Assembly (NCBI GenBank): GCA_947311845.1
Contig: CAMZMU010000034.1
Coordinates: 87,756,608 to 87,820,607, forward strand
Direction of reading: 5' to 3'
DNA from: Poa pratensis
Lineage: Eukaryota > Streptophyta > Magnoliopsida > Poales > Poaceae
DNA length: 64,000 bases
Part shown: one piece after another, positions 46,935 through 57,399 of the stretch
How the letters are laid out: each line of letters begins with the position of its first letter
Numbering within the stretch: the first letter of the stretch is position 1
The notes under the pieces: model-generated
Database searches by the model: none
What the model saw: the letters and a program-made list of their open reading frames with translations, nothing else
What the model was told of the DNA's origin: nothing
Translations under genes and position numbers: made by a program

Positions 46935-47332
46935 TAGAGTAGTGAACTGATTTGGCATAAGCACCTTGTACGCCTTCATGCGATATCTGACAACACCCTA
47001 TAATGGTCACCGACTTCAGCTTCCGTGAACGCCCCAACGCTGCAATCCCAATATCTATCACATTCTTATATTAGCGGAGTGTGAGACTAGCCAAGCGAGG
47101 AGCCTGAACAATGAACTCCATCCCACCATCAGTTATAGATCCGCAGTCAAGGAGCTCTAGTGTCTCTAGAAACTGTGAGGATGACCGGCCCTCCATTCCT
47201 TCGTCATTCAAAATGATGGCACCATTTTGCACAAGAGCGCTGATTGGACAAGACTGGATGAGCGCCACAATACCCTCTTGTGTGAAGCCTATTTCTGTTT
47301 GCCAACTGACTTGGCAAAATTTGAAGGTGAGG
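46935..47332 (-). pseudogene. Fragment of a second F-box/LRR gene copy
   Basis: Collinear with the C-terminal LRR part of the gene at 16188-17675. Minus strand reads TEIGFTQEG, then FLETLELLDCGSITDGGM and FIVQAPRLASLTLR, followed by a stop (TAA near 47073) where the intact copy has a Glu codon. Further LRR sequence follows to about 46935. Both ends are abrupt and no F-box is present. Confidence 0.8.
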
Positions 47333-47507
47333 ACATTTGAACTTTCTCAGCATCATATTGGCTATTGGTATCTACATAGCGGAACAAAAACCCTCGAGTC
47401 ACCCTTGTGGGGAAAAGACACTTGCTACATCACTTTGCACTTGGAGTCCCAACGAGTTGGTACACACAGAGTTGTTGCCATCACCATTCAAGGGGTCCAT
47501 TATGAGG
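47333..47507 (+). other. Short unassigned segment
   Basis: The plus frame continues for about 60 residues (HIGYWYLHSGTKTLESPLWG, then THRVVAITIQGVHYEV) but has no family I recognise and is out of context beside the F-box fragment. Confidence 0.25.
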
Positions 47508-48985
47508 TGATTGCTCTCTAGGATTTTTTTTCTTACCATGATATCCAGTTCATATCCTTAATGAGACCGAGTGCCATACTCGAAGCCGCAACATGGAAAT
47601 GGGAATATCATCTCCAATCTAAGTATCACACTCTTTTTGTTGTACCTCTAGAAATCTCGGTGTCGGGATTTTTGTAAGTGGGATAGAACTGTCACATCCC
47701 AAGCATTATAAGATGTAATAAATACAAATATGTTGCATTCAATACGTGCAAACATATCTCTTACCTTCTAAGTTTATACTATATTTTCAACATTATTTAC
47801 CAATTTTTAATATCTTGAGCAGTAACCTTTCAATGGTTGCAAAAATGAACACATTCTTGGTTTCCCCTTTGATGCGTCCAAACTTTATGAAAATTTGATG
47901 GATCACTAGGAAACATCAAGTTTGGTGCAATTTAAAGTTGATCCAAATATGTCTTTGCGGACCAGTTCTTAAAGTGTCATTTGGACCCCTGTTGATGAAG
48001 TCAAATGGGAAATCTTTTATTTGCTGAAAACGATATCTAGATAAACTTTATTATTTGGTACAAAATAAGTGTGCACCTTAAGTCTTTGTTGTCAGCTCAG
48101 TTTGGTGCTCCACCCATTAGCTAGGTCATCACGATTACTCAAGTCATGTCTAGCCCGCCATAATGATTCCACAATTTATGCAGGTTTATAACAATACCTA
48201 CCATAAAGATTGATGCAGGTTTTCTATTACACTTAGCAAAATTAAACACCTTTTTAATCCATCACAAAAACACCTTTTTTATTTATAATCAATAAATATT
48301 TGTATTACTTATTCTGCCAATATACCATTAACACTAATATATGTCCCCATTACACTTAGCAAAATTAATTATATTTTTTTACTTATTTATAACATATTGT
48401 GTGCAAATGGGGACACAATTAGACTATTTCATTTTTACACTTAGCAAAATTAACCACATTATCTATTTTGTAGCTAACATCATCAAATTGTACAATCATA
48501 ACTCTATTTCGAAAACTTCACCATGAAACAATATTGTTGAACATTAAGGTGAGATCTTTTTATTATACAATTTAGTGAACGTCTACCACTCCAAATAAGC
48601 TTGCTCAGTTTGAATCACATTTTGCACAGGTTGTTATACTAGGTTATTAATTTGTATCGATGCATTACCATTTAATTAAACCTTCATTAACTAATCCTCT
48701 TGGATCCGAGAAAAAACGGGAAAAATGGTACGCCTCCACGGATTAGTTTATGCCACTTAGACTGAGTTCATATATTTATATGTGGTAGTGATCACCATTT
48801 GTATTCTTAAATATCATGGAAGAGGGGTATATGTGTGTGTGTGTGTGTGTGTGTGTAGTATTAAGTATTAACACATATCTTGACAGAAGTTTCTGGATTA
48901 TGTATTTTTCTAGCTTAGGAGTAAGAAAAAATTGATTCTAGATTTATGTACATTTATTTGTTCTTGAAATAGTTAGCATTGCTTG
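47508..48985. repeat. Duplicated spacer D1, copy 2
   Basis: Collinear with 28735-30270, with the same recurring TACACTTAGCAAAATTAA words. A (GT)n microsatellite at 48832-48857 replaces a shorter TA/TG stretch in copy 1. Confidence 0.8.
48832..48857. repeat. (GT)n microsatellite
   Basis: Thirteen dinucleotide units; not expanded in the paralogous copy near 30090-30110. Confidence 0.9.
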
Positions 48986-49124
48986 TTTTGTTTTTTTGTA
49001 AAATAAATTGGCCCATACAGTCCTCTTGTTGCATTTTTAGAAAAAATGAAATCGGTATTCTAAAGTTTTAGAAAAAATTAACTTAAAAAATCCTAAATAT
49101 AGAAAATGACGTACTCTATCAATT

Positions 49125-49160
49125 GAGTACTTCCAGGTCTGCTGGCCGGGCGCCGTTGAC
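49125..49160 (-). pseudogene. Second stub of a lost PGG gene (start of exon 1)
   Basis: Minus strand reads STAPGQQTWKYSI, again the beginning of PGG exon 1 and nearly the same as the stub at 45375-45413. It marks one more deleted or truncated copy. The upstream side continues into spacer D2 copy 2. Confidence 0.7.
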
Positions 49161-49412
49161 GGCCAGTCGGCTACTCTGTACTTATTCAGCAAGTGTGCTC
49201 CCCACTTGTTAATTACTTGATTTATTGTGGTACCGAATATCCAGGGGCAACGATAATTATTGTGTACTCTGAAGTCTGAACCAGACGAGTCAACTAGTCT
49301 TCTCCGATCAAATAAAACTAGCATTTTGTTTTTTTGTTTTTTAGGATAAACATTTGAAAGCATCATGTGAAGCAGCCGTAGCTGAATGCAGACTTCTTAT
49401 TTAGGAAAGAGT

Positions 49413-51228
49413 AACCACCAAGATCCTGGTAAATGGAGTTCCAGGGGATAGAATTCAGCATCTCCGTGGCTTGAGGCAAGGGGATCCCACTTCGCCTCTG
49501 CTGTATGTGCTAGGTATGGAGGTGTTCACTTGCTTAATCCGCACTGCGATCGAGTGGAACTGGCTTTCTGAACTAGTGGGGATCAAACCTTTGCAGCGAG
49601 TTTCCATATACGCAGATGATGTGGTTCTTTTTCTTAGACCTAAGATCCTGGAGTTATCAACAATCAAGGAACTTCTGAACCTGTTCGGAGAGGCGTCAGG
49701 TTTAGTGATCAACTATACCAAGACATCTGCCACGCTAATTCGTGGAGCACCGGAGGACGAGGAGGTAGTTCAGCGTGTTATTGGCTGTCAAGTAACTAAC
49801 TTCCCCATTAAATATCTTGGCATGCAGCTTGCTTTGCGACCTCTCACTAGGGCTGAGTGGCAACCAATGTTGGATAAAGCAATCGATTTTATTCCGGCCT
49901 GGCAACGGGGAATGATTGCTCGTGAGGGTCGCCTAACCTTGATCAAAGCAGTCATTGCGGCTAGAGCAGTTCACCATCTGCTAGTTGCGGAGGCCCCTGT
50001 ATGGCTGCTTGAGGAATTCGAGGGATGGTTGAGATCTTTCTTTTGGGCTGGGAAAAAGGATCTGAAAGCTGGGCAGTGTATGGTGGCTTGGGATGCGGTG
50101 AGCAGGCCTATCTTACACGGCGGTCTCGGAATCAAGGATATGAGGTTGCAGGGTTTGGCTTTGAGAGTAAGATGGGAATGGCTGAGGCGTACAGATCCTT
50201 CCAGGCCATGGCAAGGGCTGCCGGCGTTAAAAGATAAGGAGGTGATGGACGTGTTTCATAGCTTTGCGCAGATAACTGTCGGCTGCGGAGAGAAGGTGAT
50301 GTTTTGGACTGATAAGTGGGTGCATGGCAACAGAGTTTCAGACATTGCACCTCACGTGTTTCTTGCAGTAAGCACGAGGAGGAAGAACACCAGAACGGTG
50401 GCACAAGGCATGGCTGACAACAGCTGGGTTCTGGACATTTCGGAGGAGCTGTCTGAGGAGGGTACTGAGGAGTTCGCTAGCTTATGGTTTGAGGTTAACT
50501 CTGTTGATCGGAATGAGCAGAACTTGGACACCTTCAGATGCACTTGTGCTAGATCAGGGCTCTACTCGGCTAAAGAAACCTATGGCGCGCTATGCCAGGG
50601 ACAACAACGGAGTGCGATCGCCAAACCACTTTGGAGATCTTTTGCGCCGGTCAAGTGCAAGATTTTTGGTTGGCTAGCCACAAAGTATAGGCTCTGGACT
50701 TCTGACCGCAGGGCGCGGCATGGTTTGCAAGAACACCCGGACGCTTGCTACACTTGTTATAATGTGGATCATATTCTAGTGCAGTGTGTCTTCGCAAGAG
50801 AAGTATGGTTGGGTTGCTTGCTGAGAGCTGGGCTGCAAATCCAACCTCCGAGTCAGGATGCAACCCTGGAGAGCTGGTGGCTCGAGATGAGAAACATGGT
50901 TCAGACTCGAGATCGGAGACAGTTCGACACCTTGATCATCCTCGTCGTTTGGATGCTCTGGAAGCAGAGGAATGCACGTGTATTCGGACGCACCCGTGAG
51001 CAATGTAATGTACCACAATTGCTGAACAAGATCGGAGACGAGTTGAAGCTTTGGCAACAGGCGAGAGAGAGTAGGAGTGAAAATAATGCGAGAGAGTAGC
51101 TAGTGTGTGAGTGCGGAGTGCGGAGTGTTGCTGGCCCTGATGTTCGCATTAGGGTTTCAGTATCTTGTAATTGTCTTTCTCTCCTTCTATAAAGCTAAGG
51201 TATGCCTTTGGCATACTCGTTAATTTTT
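49413..51228 (+). mobile_element. Young 5'-truncated LINE
   Basis: Flanked by the exact 13-base duplication TTTAGGAAAGAGT (49400-49412 and 51229-51241). The collinear spacer at 45650-45665 is the empty site. The element starts inside the reverse transcriptase, keeps an open ORF to 51099 and ends with a short 3' UTR and a T-rich terminus (ATACTCGTTAATTTTTT). Confidence 0.92.
49414..51099 (+). CDS. LINE reverse transcriptase C-terminal part and zinc-finger domain
   Basis: Open for 561 codons with no stop or frameshift; it has no native start because the element is truncated. Residues 1-19 give the finger/palm segment TKILVNGVPGDRIQHLRG. YADD with both catalytic aspartates lies at about 66-69. 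GLVINYTKTS and NFPIKYLGMQLA follow, then the thumb. The C-terminus has the plant LINE zinc-knuckle-like region (CKIFGWLATKYRLWTSDRR, CYTCYNVDHILVQC). The endonuclease and most fingers are missing, so it cannot transpose by itself. The intact frame shows that insertion was recent. Confidence 0.9.
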   Translation, partial: TTKILVNGVPGDRIQHLRGLRQGDPTSPLLYVLGMEVFTCLIRTAIEWNWLSELVGIKPLQRVSIYADDVVLFLRPKILELSTIKELLNLFGEASGLVINYTKTSATLIRGAPEDEEVVQRVIGCQVTNFPIKYLGMQLALRPLTRAEWQPMLDKAIDFIPAWQRGMIAREGRLTLIKAVIAARAVHHLLVAEAPVWLLEEFEGWLRSFFWAGKKDLKAGQCMVAWDAVSRPILHGGLGIKDMRLQGLALRVRWEWLRRTDPSRPWQGLPALKDKEVMDVFHSFAQITVGCGEKVMFWTDKWVHGNRVSDIAPHVFLAVSTRRKNTRTVAQGMADNSWVLDISEELSEEGTEEFASLWFEVNSVDRNEQNLDTFRCTCARSGLYSAKETYGALCQGQQRSAIAKPLWRSFAPVKCKIFGWLATKYRLWTSDRRARHGLQEHPDACYTCYNVDHILVQCVFAREVWLGCLLRAGLQIQPPSQDATLESWWLEMRNMVQTRDRRQFDTLIILVVWMLWKQRNARVFGRTREQCNVPQLLNKIGDELKLWQQARESRSENNARE

Positions 51229-51241
51229 TTTAGGAAAGAGT

Positions 51242-52760
51242 CAAGTCTTTTAAAAATCTTCACCTTGTTGTGGTATTCTTAGTTAATTCTTACCTTCTCA
51301 TTCCAATCACCTTGACGCCAAAATTAGTATGCTCGAGACGCAAGATTGCTGACGTGATGACTGACGAGGGTCAAGGTCGGGATCACTCACTTGATACATT
51401 GGTTTGTGGATGCCGCTATTTCTGACTCACTTGTCCCCGGCAGCGGACCCTATCTCCACCAACAAAATGGCCAGAATATTCACAAATCGGGTCATGGGTG
51501 CAGATGCACCGACTGATTAAAAAATAATTGCAAAAGTCATAAAATTGAAAATAAAATTTCGGATATACTTTAAGGCATTTGTGTTACATAAAAAGTTTCA
51601 CGAAAAAAGATATTTTTTATGACCTGTGCAAAAAAAAACAAATCCGGGCGCTCCATAATTACTTTGCAGAGACATTTTGTTTTTGTCATTTTTGCATATG
51701 TCACAAAAATATCTTTTCTTCGCGAAATGTTTTGTACTAACATAAAATGTTCTGATATATATCTGATTTGTTTTGAATTTTCTTGACATTTTAAAAATGT
51801 TTTACACAACGGGTGCGATTGACCCGAAACGTCGTGTCCCAAAATATTATGCCATATCTTCGGGCAATATTTTTCTTTATCGCGCATTTTCCTCATGACG
51901 ACATTTTGTTGTTTTTTTTAATCATTGTGTCTATGTAGTTATGTTTTTATTTTGAAGAATCTATGTATTGTAATTGTGTAGGTGTGCGCACACGCTTTTG
52001 TTTCTAGCGAATGGAAATTGTATTTATTTAACAACCATGGCATGTGCCAACTGCCAAGTTGGCCATCTTGTTGTCAGCTCTAGAAAATTTGATGGTTTTC
52101 TCGGACTCCTGCCTCCAACGCCTGAAAATTTCCGCAAGCCTGATCGTCCAATGTCCAGGCCTTGAAATCTACTGGATCTCGTTGATATCTTCAAGATTTT
52201 CTTGCATATGATATTCTTTGCTTGGGCATGTGGTCGAGAAAACTAAAATAAATCGATTGCATGGAGTGAGCACCAAGCCGCAGAAAGGAATAATTCACAT
52301 GAGAAGCGAGAGGCGATAAACATTTCTAAAATTTTGCAAGGACTCGTACTTATTTCTAGTGTTAACGATCAAATACGGTACGTTCAGAGTTGTAACACAG
52401 ACACCTTTCATTACTTTTTTTTTGCAGCCCTGCACATGCGATTGTATTTATGTAGTCACGGATCAGTTACAATGAACTTTTGTCTAATTTTTGTGGCGAC
52501 AGTGTTCAGACTTTTTTTGTATCTCCGAGATCATGCATGCAGGAGAGCTGCTTGTATTATATTAAGATAAGAAGTATTAATGTGTAGAAAATTCTTATGT
52601 AAGGGAGAAAATTATTGTACAAACCATATGCACACTTTTCTCCACCTGATGCATTCAATGGAGATCCGCTACTGAACACGTGGACACATAATATGAAGCA
52701 CTTGTTTTTGCTGGTAATACGACATAATATGAAGCATTGGACAACGCTGTTTCACAAGGA
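51242..52760. repeat. Duplicated spacer D2, copy 2 (right part)
   Basis: Continues the collinearity with 45665-46770 after the LINE. It is interrupted only by a MITE at 51481-51842. No gene recognised. Confidence 0.85.
51481..51842. mobile_element. MITE of about 360 bases
   Basis: Absent from the paralogous spacer near 45897, where the sequence runs straight through GAATATTATG. Here AATATT is duplicated on both sides (51475-51480 and 51843-51848). The ends are imperfect inverted repeats (CGGGTCATGGGTGC near the left, GGGTGCGATTGACCCG near the right). Non-coding. A relative lies at 26722-27050. Confidence 0.75.
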
Positions 52761-53752
52761 AAACAAAATAACCTTATTATCTCGCGGCCTGAGTCTGGGT
52801 TCAGCTGGGCCGTGTTCGGTATGAGGCCTCTGTCCTCGTTTGATACTGGGCCGAATACCATTTTATTACCACTAAAAAAACCATTTTATGTTCCAATTCT
52901 GGGGAAATATATACCGCTCCAGGTAGGGACTTTTTTTTACAATCTTACCGCTCGTCCACTCCCACACGAGACAGAGCCGCGCGGCCAAGGCGCCGCGACT
53001 TCTCTCCGGCGATCGCCGGCGACATCCCTGCCCGACCTGCACCTGGATTTTCCGTGGAGACCTCGCAAGGAGCGACTGAGGTGGGCTGGTTGGGCTAAAC
53101 AAGCTGGATTCGCGCACTCTTCTGACCTGCACTCGCGCAGCGTCCGCTCCCCTCGAGCAATGCTTCTGACGGCGAATCACGCTCGAGGAATCCTCTCCAG
53201 TTAAAATGGTGCCAACCTCGGATGTCACCGTATCAATCCGCGTTTACGCACGGTGGCGGATGACGGACGGTGGCAAGCTCAGCCGCCTGCGGGGATCGGG
53301 CGCCCTGCAGGTGTTCGACGAATTGCCCACTATCTTTTGGGGTATGTTTCCTCCCGATTACAACATACTTCGAACGTGTACCTAGTGAAATATGTATGCT
53401 TCCTACATGCTAATGCAACTGTAATTTCTGCACTTCGCATTTATGCTCTTATGAAACAGAGAGTGCACAAATAATCAGGTAATTTGTACAATAAAGCGTC
53501 ACCAAACATATTTTTCATTGGATTAAGATACATAAAACTGCGCTGTTAGTCCACAAACAGTGTCAGCGTGCTCCAATAGTTTTCTTTTAGCATTTCCGCA
53601 TGCTCGAACTGAGACACATGTTAATCTGATTACATCAACTGAACCACCAATTTAGAAGAGGGAGAGCTACCTAGAGCAGGGTGGAGATTGGAAAGAGCTA
53701 AGCTGATTAGAGATCTAGGTAGACCTACACTACCGAGCAAACTGGTACTGAA
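52761..53752 (+). other. 3' flank of PGG copy C, with exon-like remnant
   Basis: From about 52945 it aligns with the flanks of copies A and B (GAGACAGAGCCGCGCGG and the CTCCGGCGATCGCCGG block near 52996). The plus frame from ATG 53260 reads TDGGKLSRLRGSGALQVF and then loses the homology present in copy A. No complete gene. Confidence 0.5.
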
Positions 53753-54227
53753 TCACACTGGAGGATTTCCTTGGCTACTCTGGCGCCTCCTATCAGAACA
53801 TAACGAGAGTATCATATGGACTGCAAAGTAGCTCAGCACGGCAAGGATGAGTGCGACAACATACATGGACGTTTTCCACCCCCTGCTAGAGCCGGCTGCA
53901 TAGGCAAATAGGAGAGCCACCAAATCCAGTATGATCGTCCTGTTCATCACCTTCAGTGGCCATCCTTCCCATTCTTCTTCATTCTTCTTTGGCAGCCACC
54001 GTGGAAGCAGCATGATGATGACGACGATGGAAGCCACGAAGGAAATGGAATTGCAGTAAAAGAAGGTGAGATACCGGCCCCTCATGTTGTCGTGCATCAC
54101 CGGGTCACCCGCCTCGTACACATCGCCATTGCTCTGCCATGCTCCGCCAGGCGGTCCCAGGCCGGCCTGGTAGGTTACGCTCGCCACCAAGATGGCTAGC
54201 ACCATCAGGTACTTTCGCCTCGCATGC

Positions 54228-54295
54228 TTCTTCCTTTCTTCTTCATCGTCCTTCCTTTCTTCTTCCTCCTTCTTCCTTTCTTCTTCGTCCTGTTC
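54228..54295 (-). repeat. Charged-linker repeat in PGG copy C
   Basis: Minus strand encodes about three repeats of a DEEERKK-like unit between modules 4 and 5. The corresponding linker is EEEREK-type and of different length in A, and a single NEEERKKH in B, so this is a fast-changing length polymorphism. Confidence 0.6.
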
Positions 54296-56519
54296 TACGG
54301 TGGCACAACTGCTGAACTGCCATTTCTCTTGATCTCCCTCACCAAAAATACTATCAGCAGTCCGGCTGCAACGAAGAGGACCACGGCCACCAGCACGAAG
54401 ATGTAGATGGATGTCTTGATGTGCTGTGTGCTTCCAGCGGCGTAGGCCCCCATTAAACAAAACAGACCACCGCGGTACAAACAGACAGCGCATTGCTTCC
54501 TATGGCTGGCTTGTACAGATTGGGGTTCACTAGGAGGATGATCAGGGCGATGGACAGAATGAAGCTCACCGAGTTGCAGTAGAAGAAGGCATTGTAGCGG
54601 CGCGGGTAGTTGTACAGGAGGACCGGGTCGCCGGCGTGGTGCCCGTGATTGTCTTCCTGGAGCAGGAAGCCGCCTGGAGGGGTGAGGCCAGCTTGGTAGG
54701 TAATGGTCGCGGCCAAGATAGCGAAGAGGAGCAACCGTTTGCGTTTCTTCTCAAGCAACCGATCTCCGTGATCATCTTTCTTTCCGTGTGGTCCACTGTG
54801 AAGATTACGACATGGATCACCACATAGGCCAGGACGGCGCCTGCCAAGGCAATGAGGCCAATGGAGGTGATCACGTCTCGACAGCTCCCTGTGGCATATG
54901 CGCCGATGAGGCCTAACAGGTCGAGTATCATGGCTACCTCCAGCACGCGGTGCTTGACCAGAAGCTCCTTCTGGACCAGGACGATGGCCACTAAGGAGGC
55001 CACAAAGGCAACTGAGTTGCAATAGTAGAAGGCCCTGTACCGCCCAGAATTTGTCGTTAGAAGGATCGGGTTGCCGGCAATGTGCCCGTTGCTGCTGTCC
55101 TGCCAAAGGCCACCCGGCGGGTTTAACCCTGCCGAGTAGGTGATGGTGGTGGCAAGAGTGGCGAGCAGTAGAACAAGAGAGCGAGCCTTGTCCAGAGCCT
55201 CCCTAGCACTGCAATCATTTAATGCAGAGAAATAGAGTTCGGTTCAGTTGAAGAGAAAGAAGGTAGCAGAGAAAGAAACAGAGGATATGTAGTATGTACC
55301 TGGCATGATCACCAACCTGCCAGAACGAAGCCAACCAGACTGAAAAAGAAAGAAATAGACTGGGACAAGAACACAGTCTGGAGCTTGACGCCGAAGTGTA
55401 GAAGGAAGCATGGAGTAGGATGTATGCCAGAACGACGCCAACCAGGCTGCCCACGTAAATGGTGGTGTCGATCTTTCTGCTGCTGCCAAAGGCGTACGCA
55501 ACGACGAGACTGACTAGAGAAACGACGATGCATCCATAGAGCACGAGAGAGCGGGCCGTCTTCTCGCGGAGCTTCCTGTCGATGATGAGCATCATGGTAA
55601 TGAGCAGGGACGCCACGAACGACGTGGTGTTGCAGAGTAAGAACATCGTCAGCCGCAGGTTGTGGTGGTCCTTGAGAACCGCGTCGCCCGGCCGGTGGCG
55701 TGCCCCGGTGCTGTCCCAGAAGCCGCCCGGCGTGCTCAGTCCTGCGACATACGTGATGCTCACCGCGAATGTTGCCAGAAGCATCAGGACCTTGCGGAGC
55801 CGTTCTTCTGCTTTCAGCTTCTTCAGGGCCTCCTTTTCTTCGTCCTTGGGCATGCCACCGTAGTCAGAGTCGGAGACAGGTCCAGGCATTGCTCCAGAGC
55901 TGGGGTTGGGGTTGGTGGAGCCAGGGTTGTGGTTGGTGGTGGGCATCACGCCTCCGGAGCTAGAGTCGGGGATGAGAATTCCGCCGGAGCCAGCGTTAGG
56001 GACGGACATCACGCCGCTAGATTCGGAGCTGGAGTCGGAGTTGTCGTCTGGAAACCGCCAGTCTAGCAACTTGAGAACCGAAATGTAGAGGACGAGGGCG
56101 GTCATCAGCACCGCGTAGTAGGCAGTGGAGACCTTGTCCCGGCAGGTGCCGGCGCCGTAGGCGCCCATGAGGCTGAGCAGGTCGATCAGCATGAAGACCC
56201 GCAGCAGCACGACGTCGGAGGCAACCCAGACGGCATCCTTCTTCTCCTTGTCATGCCTCACGGCGAGGATGAGGATGAGGACGATGATCACAAGCGACGC
56301 GGCGAAGGCTGTGGCATTCAGTAGAAGAATGCGAGGTAGCGGTGGTAGTGGGTGTGGCGGAGAATAGGGTCACCAGCGAGCTGGCCGTCGTCGTTGGCGC
56401 CCTCCTGCCAGACGCCCCCAGGCGGGTTGAAGCCCGCGGCGTACGTCACCGTGGCCACCAGGGTGGCCAGCAGCAGGAGGTACTTGCGCAGGCTGTACTC
56501 CCACGGCTGCTGGCTGGGC

Positions 56520-56915
56520 ACCATTGCCGGCTGCTGAGGTGCTGGCACGTCGTGGCCGGGCAGCATTGCCGGTGGCTGAAGTGCTGGCACGTCGTGGCCG
56601 GGCACCGTCACTGGTGGCTGGGGTGCAGGAACGTCGTGGTCGGGCGCCATTGCCGGCGGCTGAGGTGCCGGCATGTCGTGTCCGTGGCCAGGCGCCATAG
56701 CCGGCGGCTGAGGTGCTGGCACGTCGTGGCCGGGCGCCATCGCTCGCGGCTGGGGTGCCGGCATGTCGTGGCCGGGCTCCATTGCCGGCGGCTGAGGTGC
56801 CGGCATGTCGTGGCCGTGGCAAGGCGCCACGGTTGGCGGCTGAGGTGCTGGCAAGTCGTGACCGGGCACCATCGCCGGCGGCTGAGGTACTTGCACGTCG
56901 TGGCAGGGCTCCATT
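56520..56915 (-). repeat. Coding minisatellite in PGG copy C (42-48-base units)
   Basis: Nine tandem units encode variants of PAPQPPAMAPGHD(V/M), some with an extra GH. The unit length stays a multiple of three, so the expansion was in frame. Confidence 0.9.
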
Positions 56916-57027
56916 TCCACTGCTGTTGCCATGGTCGCCACTTCACTCTTTCAGCAACAGCAAATGTTCTTGCTTCCTCTTCTGAATTATTGTGACGCGG
57001 AATGGCCAGGATATATTGCAGAGTTGT

Positions 57028-57310
57028 GTGATTATAAAACGAATTGACTCGAGTCGCGGCGTCGTCGTCGGGAGGGAAGGTGCCCTGCGTGTTCTTAAAG
57101 CCTGACAGACTGCTATTGTACTGTGCCCTTTTGTACAACAATTCCATGTAGACACGTCGTCGAGGGACGAGACAGAAGTCTGTGATTATAAAACGACTCG
57201 AGTTGCGGCGACGTCGTCGGGAGGAAGGTGTCCGGCATATTCTTAAAGCTGACAGACCGATATTGCATTGCTCTCTTTTGTACGGCGACGCGTCGTCGGG
57301 AGAAATGCCC
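57028..57310 (-). promoter_or_regulatory. Tandemly duplicated promoter region of PGG copy C
   Basis: About 154 bases are present twice, from 57031 and from 57185. Each contains the TATA sequence ATTATAAAACGA (TTATAAA at 57032-57038 and 57186-57192) and a TCTTAAAGC(C)TGACAGAC block. The first TATA box is about 100 bases upstream of the ATG. TTGACT lies at 57044-57049 and 57332-57337. Confidence 0.6.
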
Positions 57311-57399
57311 TGTGAAAGCACCGGAGTTGAGTTGACTCGGTCGTCGGGGACAAGCAAGTCTTCTCAGTTCAAATCAACTGGACAGAGTAATTCTTAACA

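Larger units (their letters stand above)
53753..56932 (-). pseudogene. PGG copy C: five-module PGG gene with four frameshifts
   Basis: Same two-exon layout as A and B: exon 1 56932-55300 (GT at 55299), exon 2 55202-53753. It starts at ATG 56930-56932. Comparison with A and B shows four separate 1-base deletions: near 56318 in exon 1 (giving FFY and an immediate stop inside module 1), and near 54783, 54466 and 54297 in exon 2. Between the breaks the coding sense is well preserved and the final NPPV end matches copy A. The N-terminus is expanded by nine repeats of a 14-16-residue PAPQPPAMAPGHD-like unit, absent from A and B. A short N-terminal product of about 200 residues is the most that could be made. 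Sequencing error could explain one break but hardly four. Confidence 0.85.

Noticed and set aside
56342..56995. 217-codon plus-strand frame antisense to PGG copy C
   Set aside because: Produced by the in-frame minisatellite of the N-terminus of copy C, which is open in several frames.
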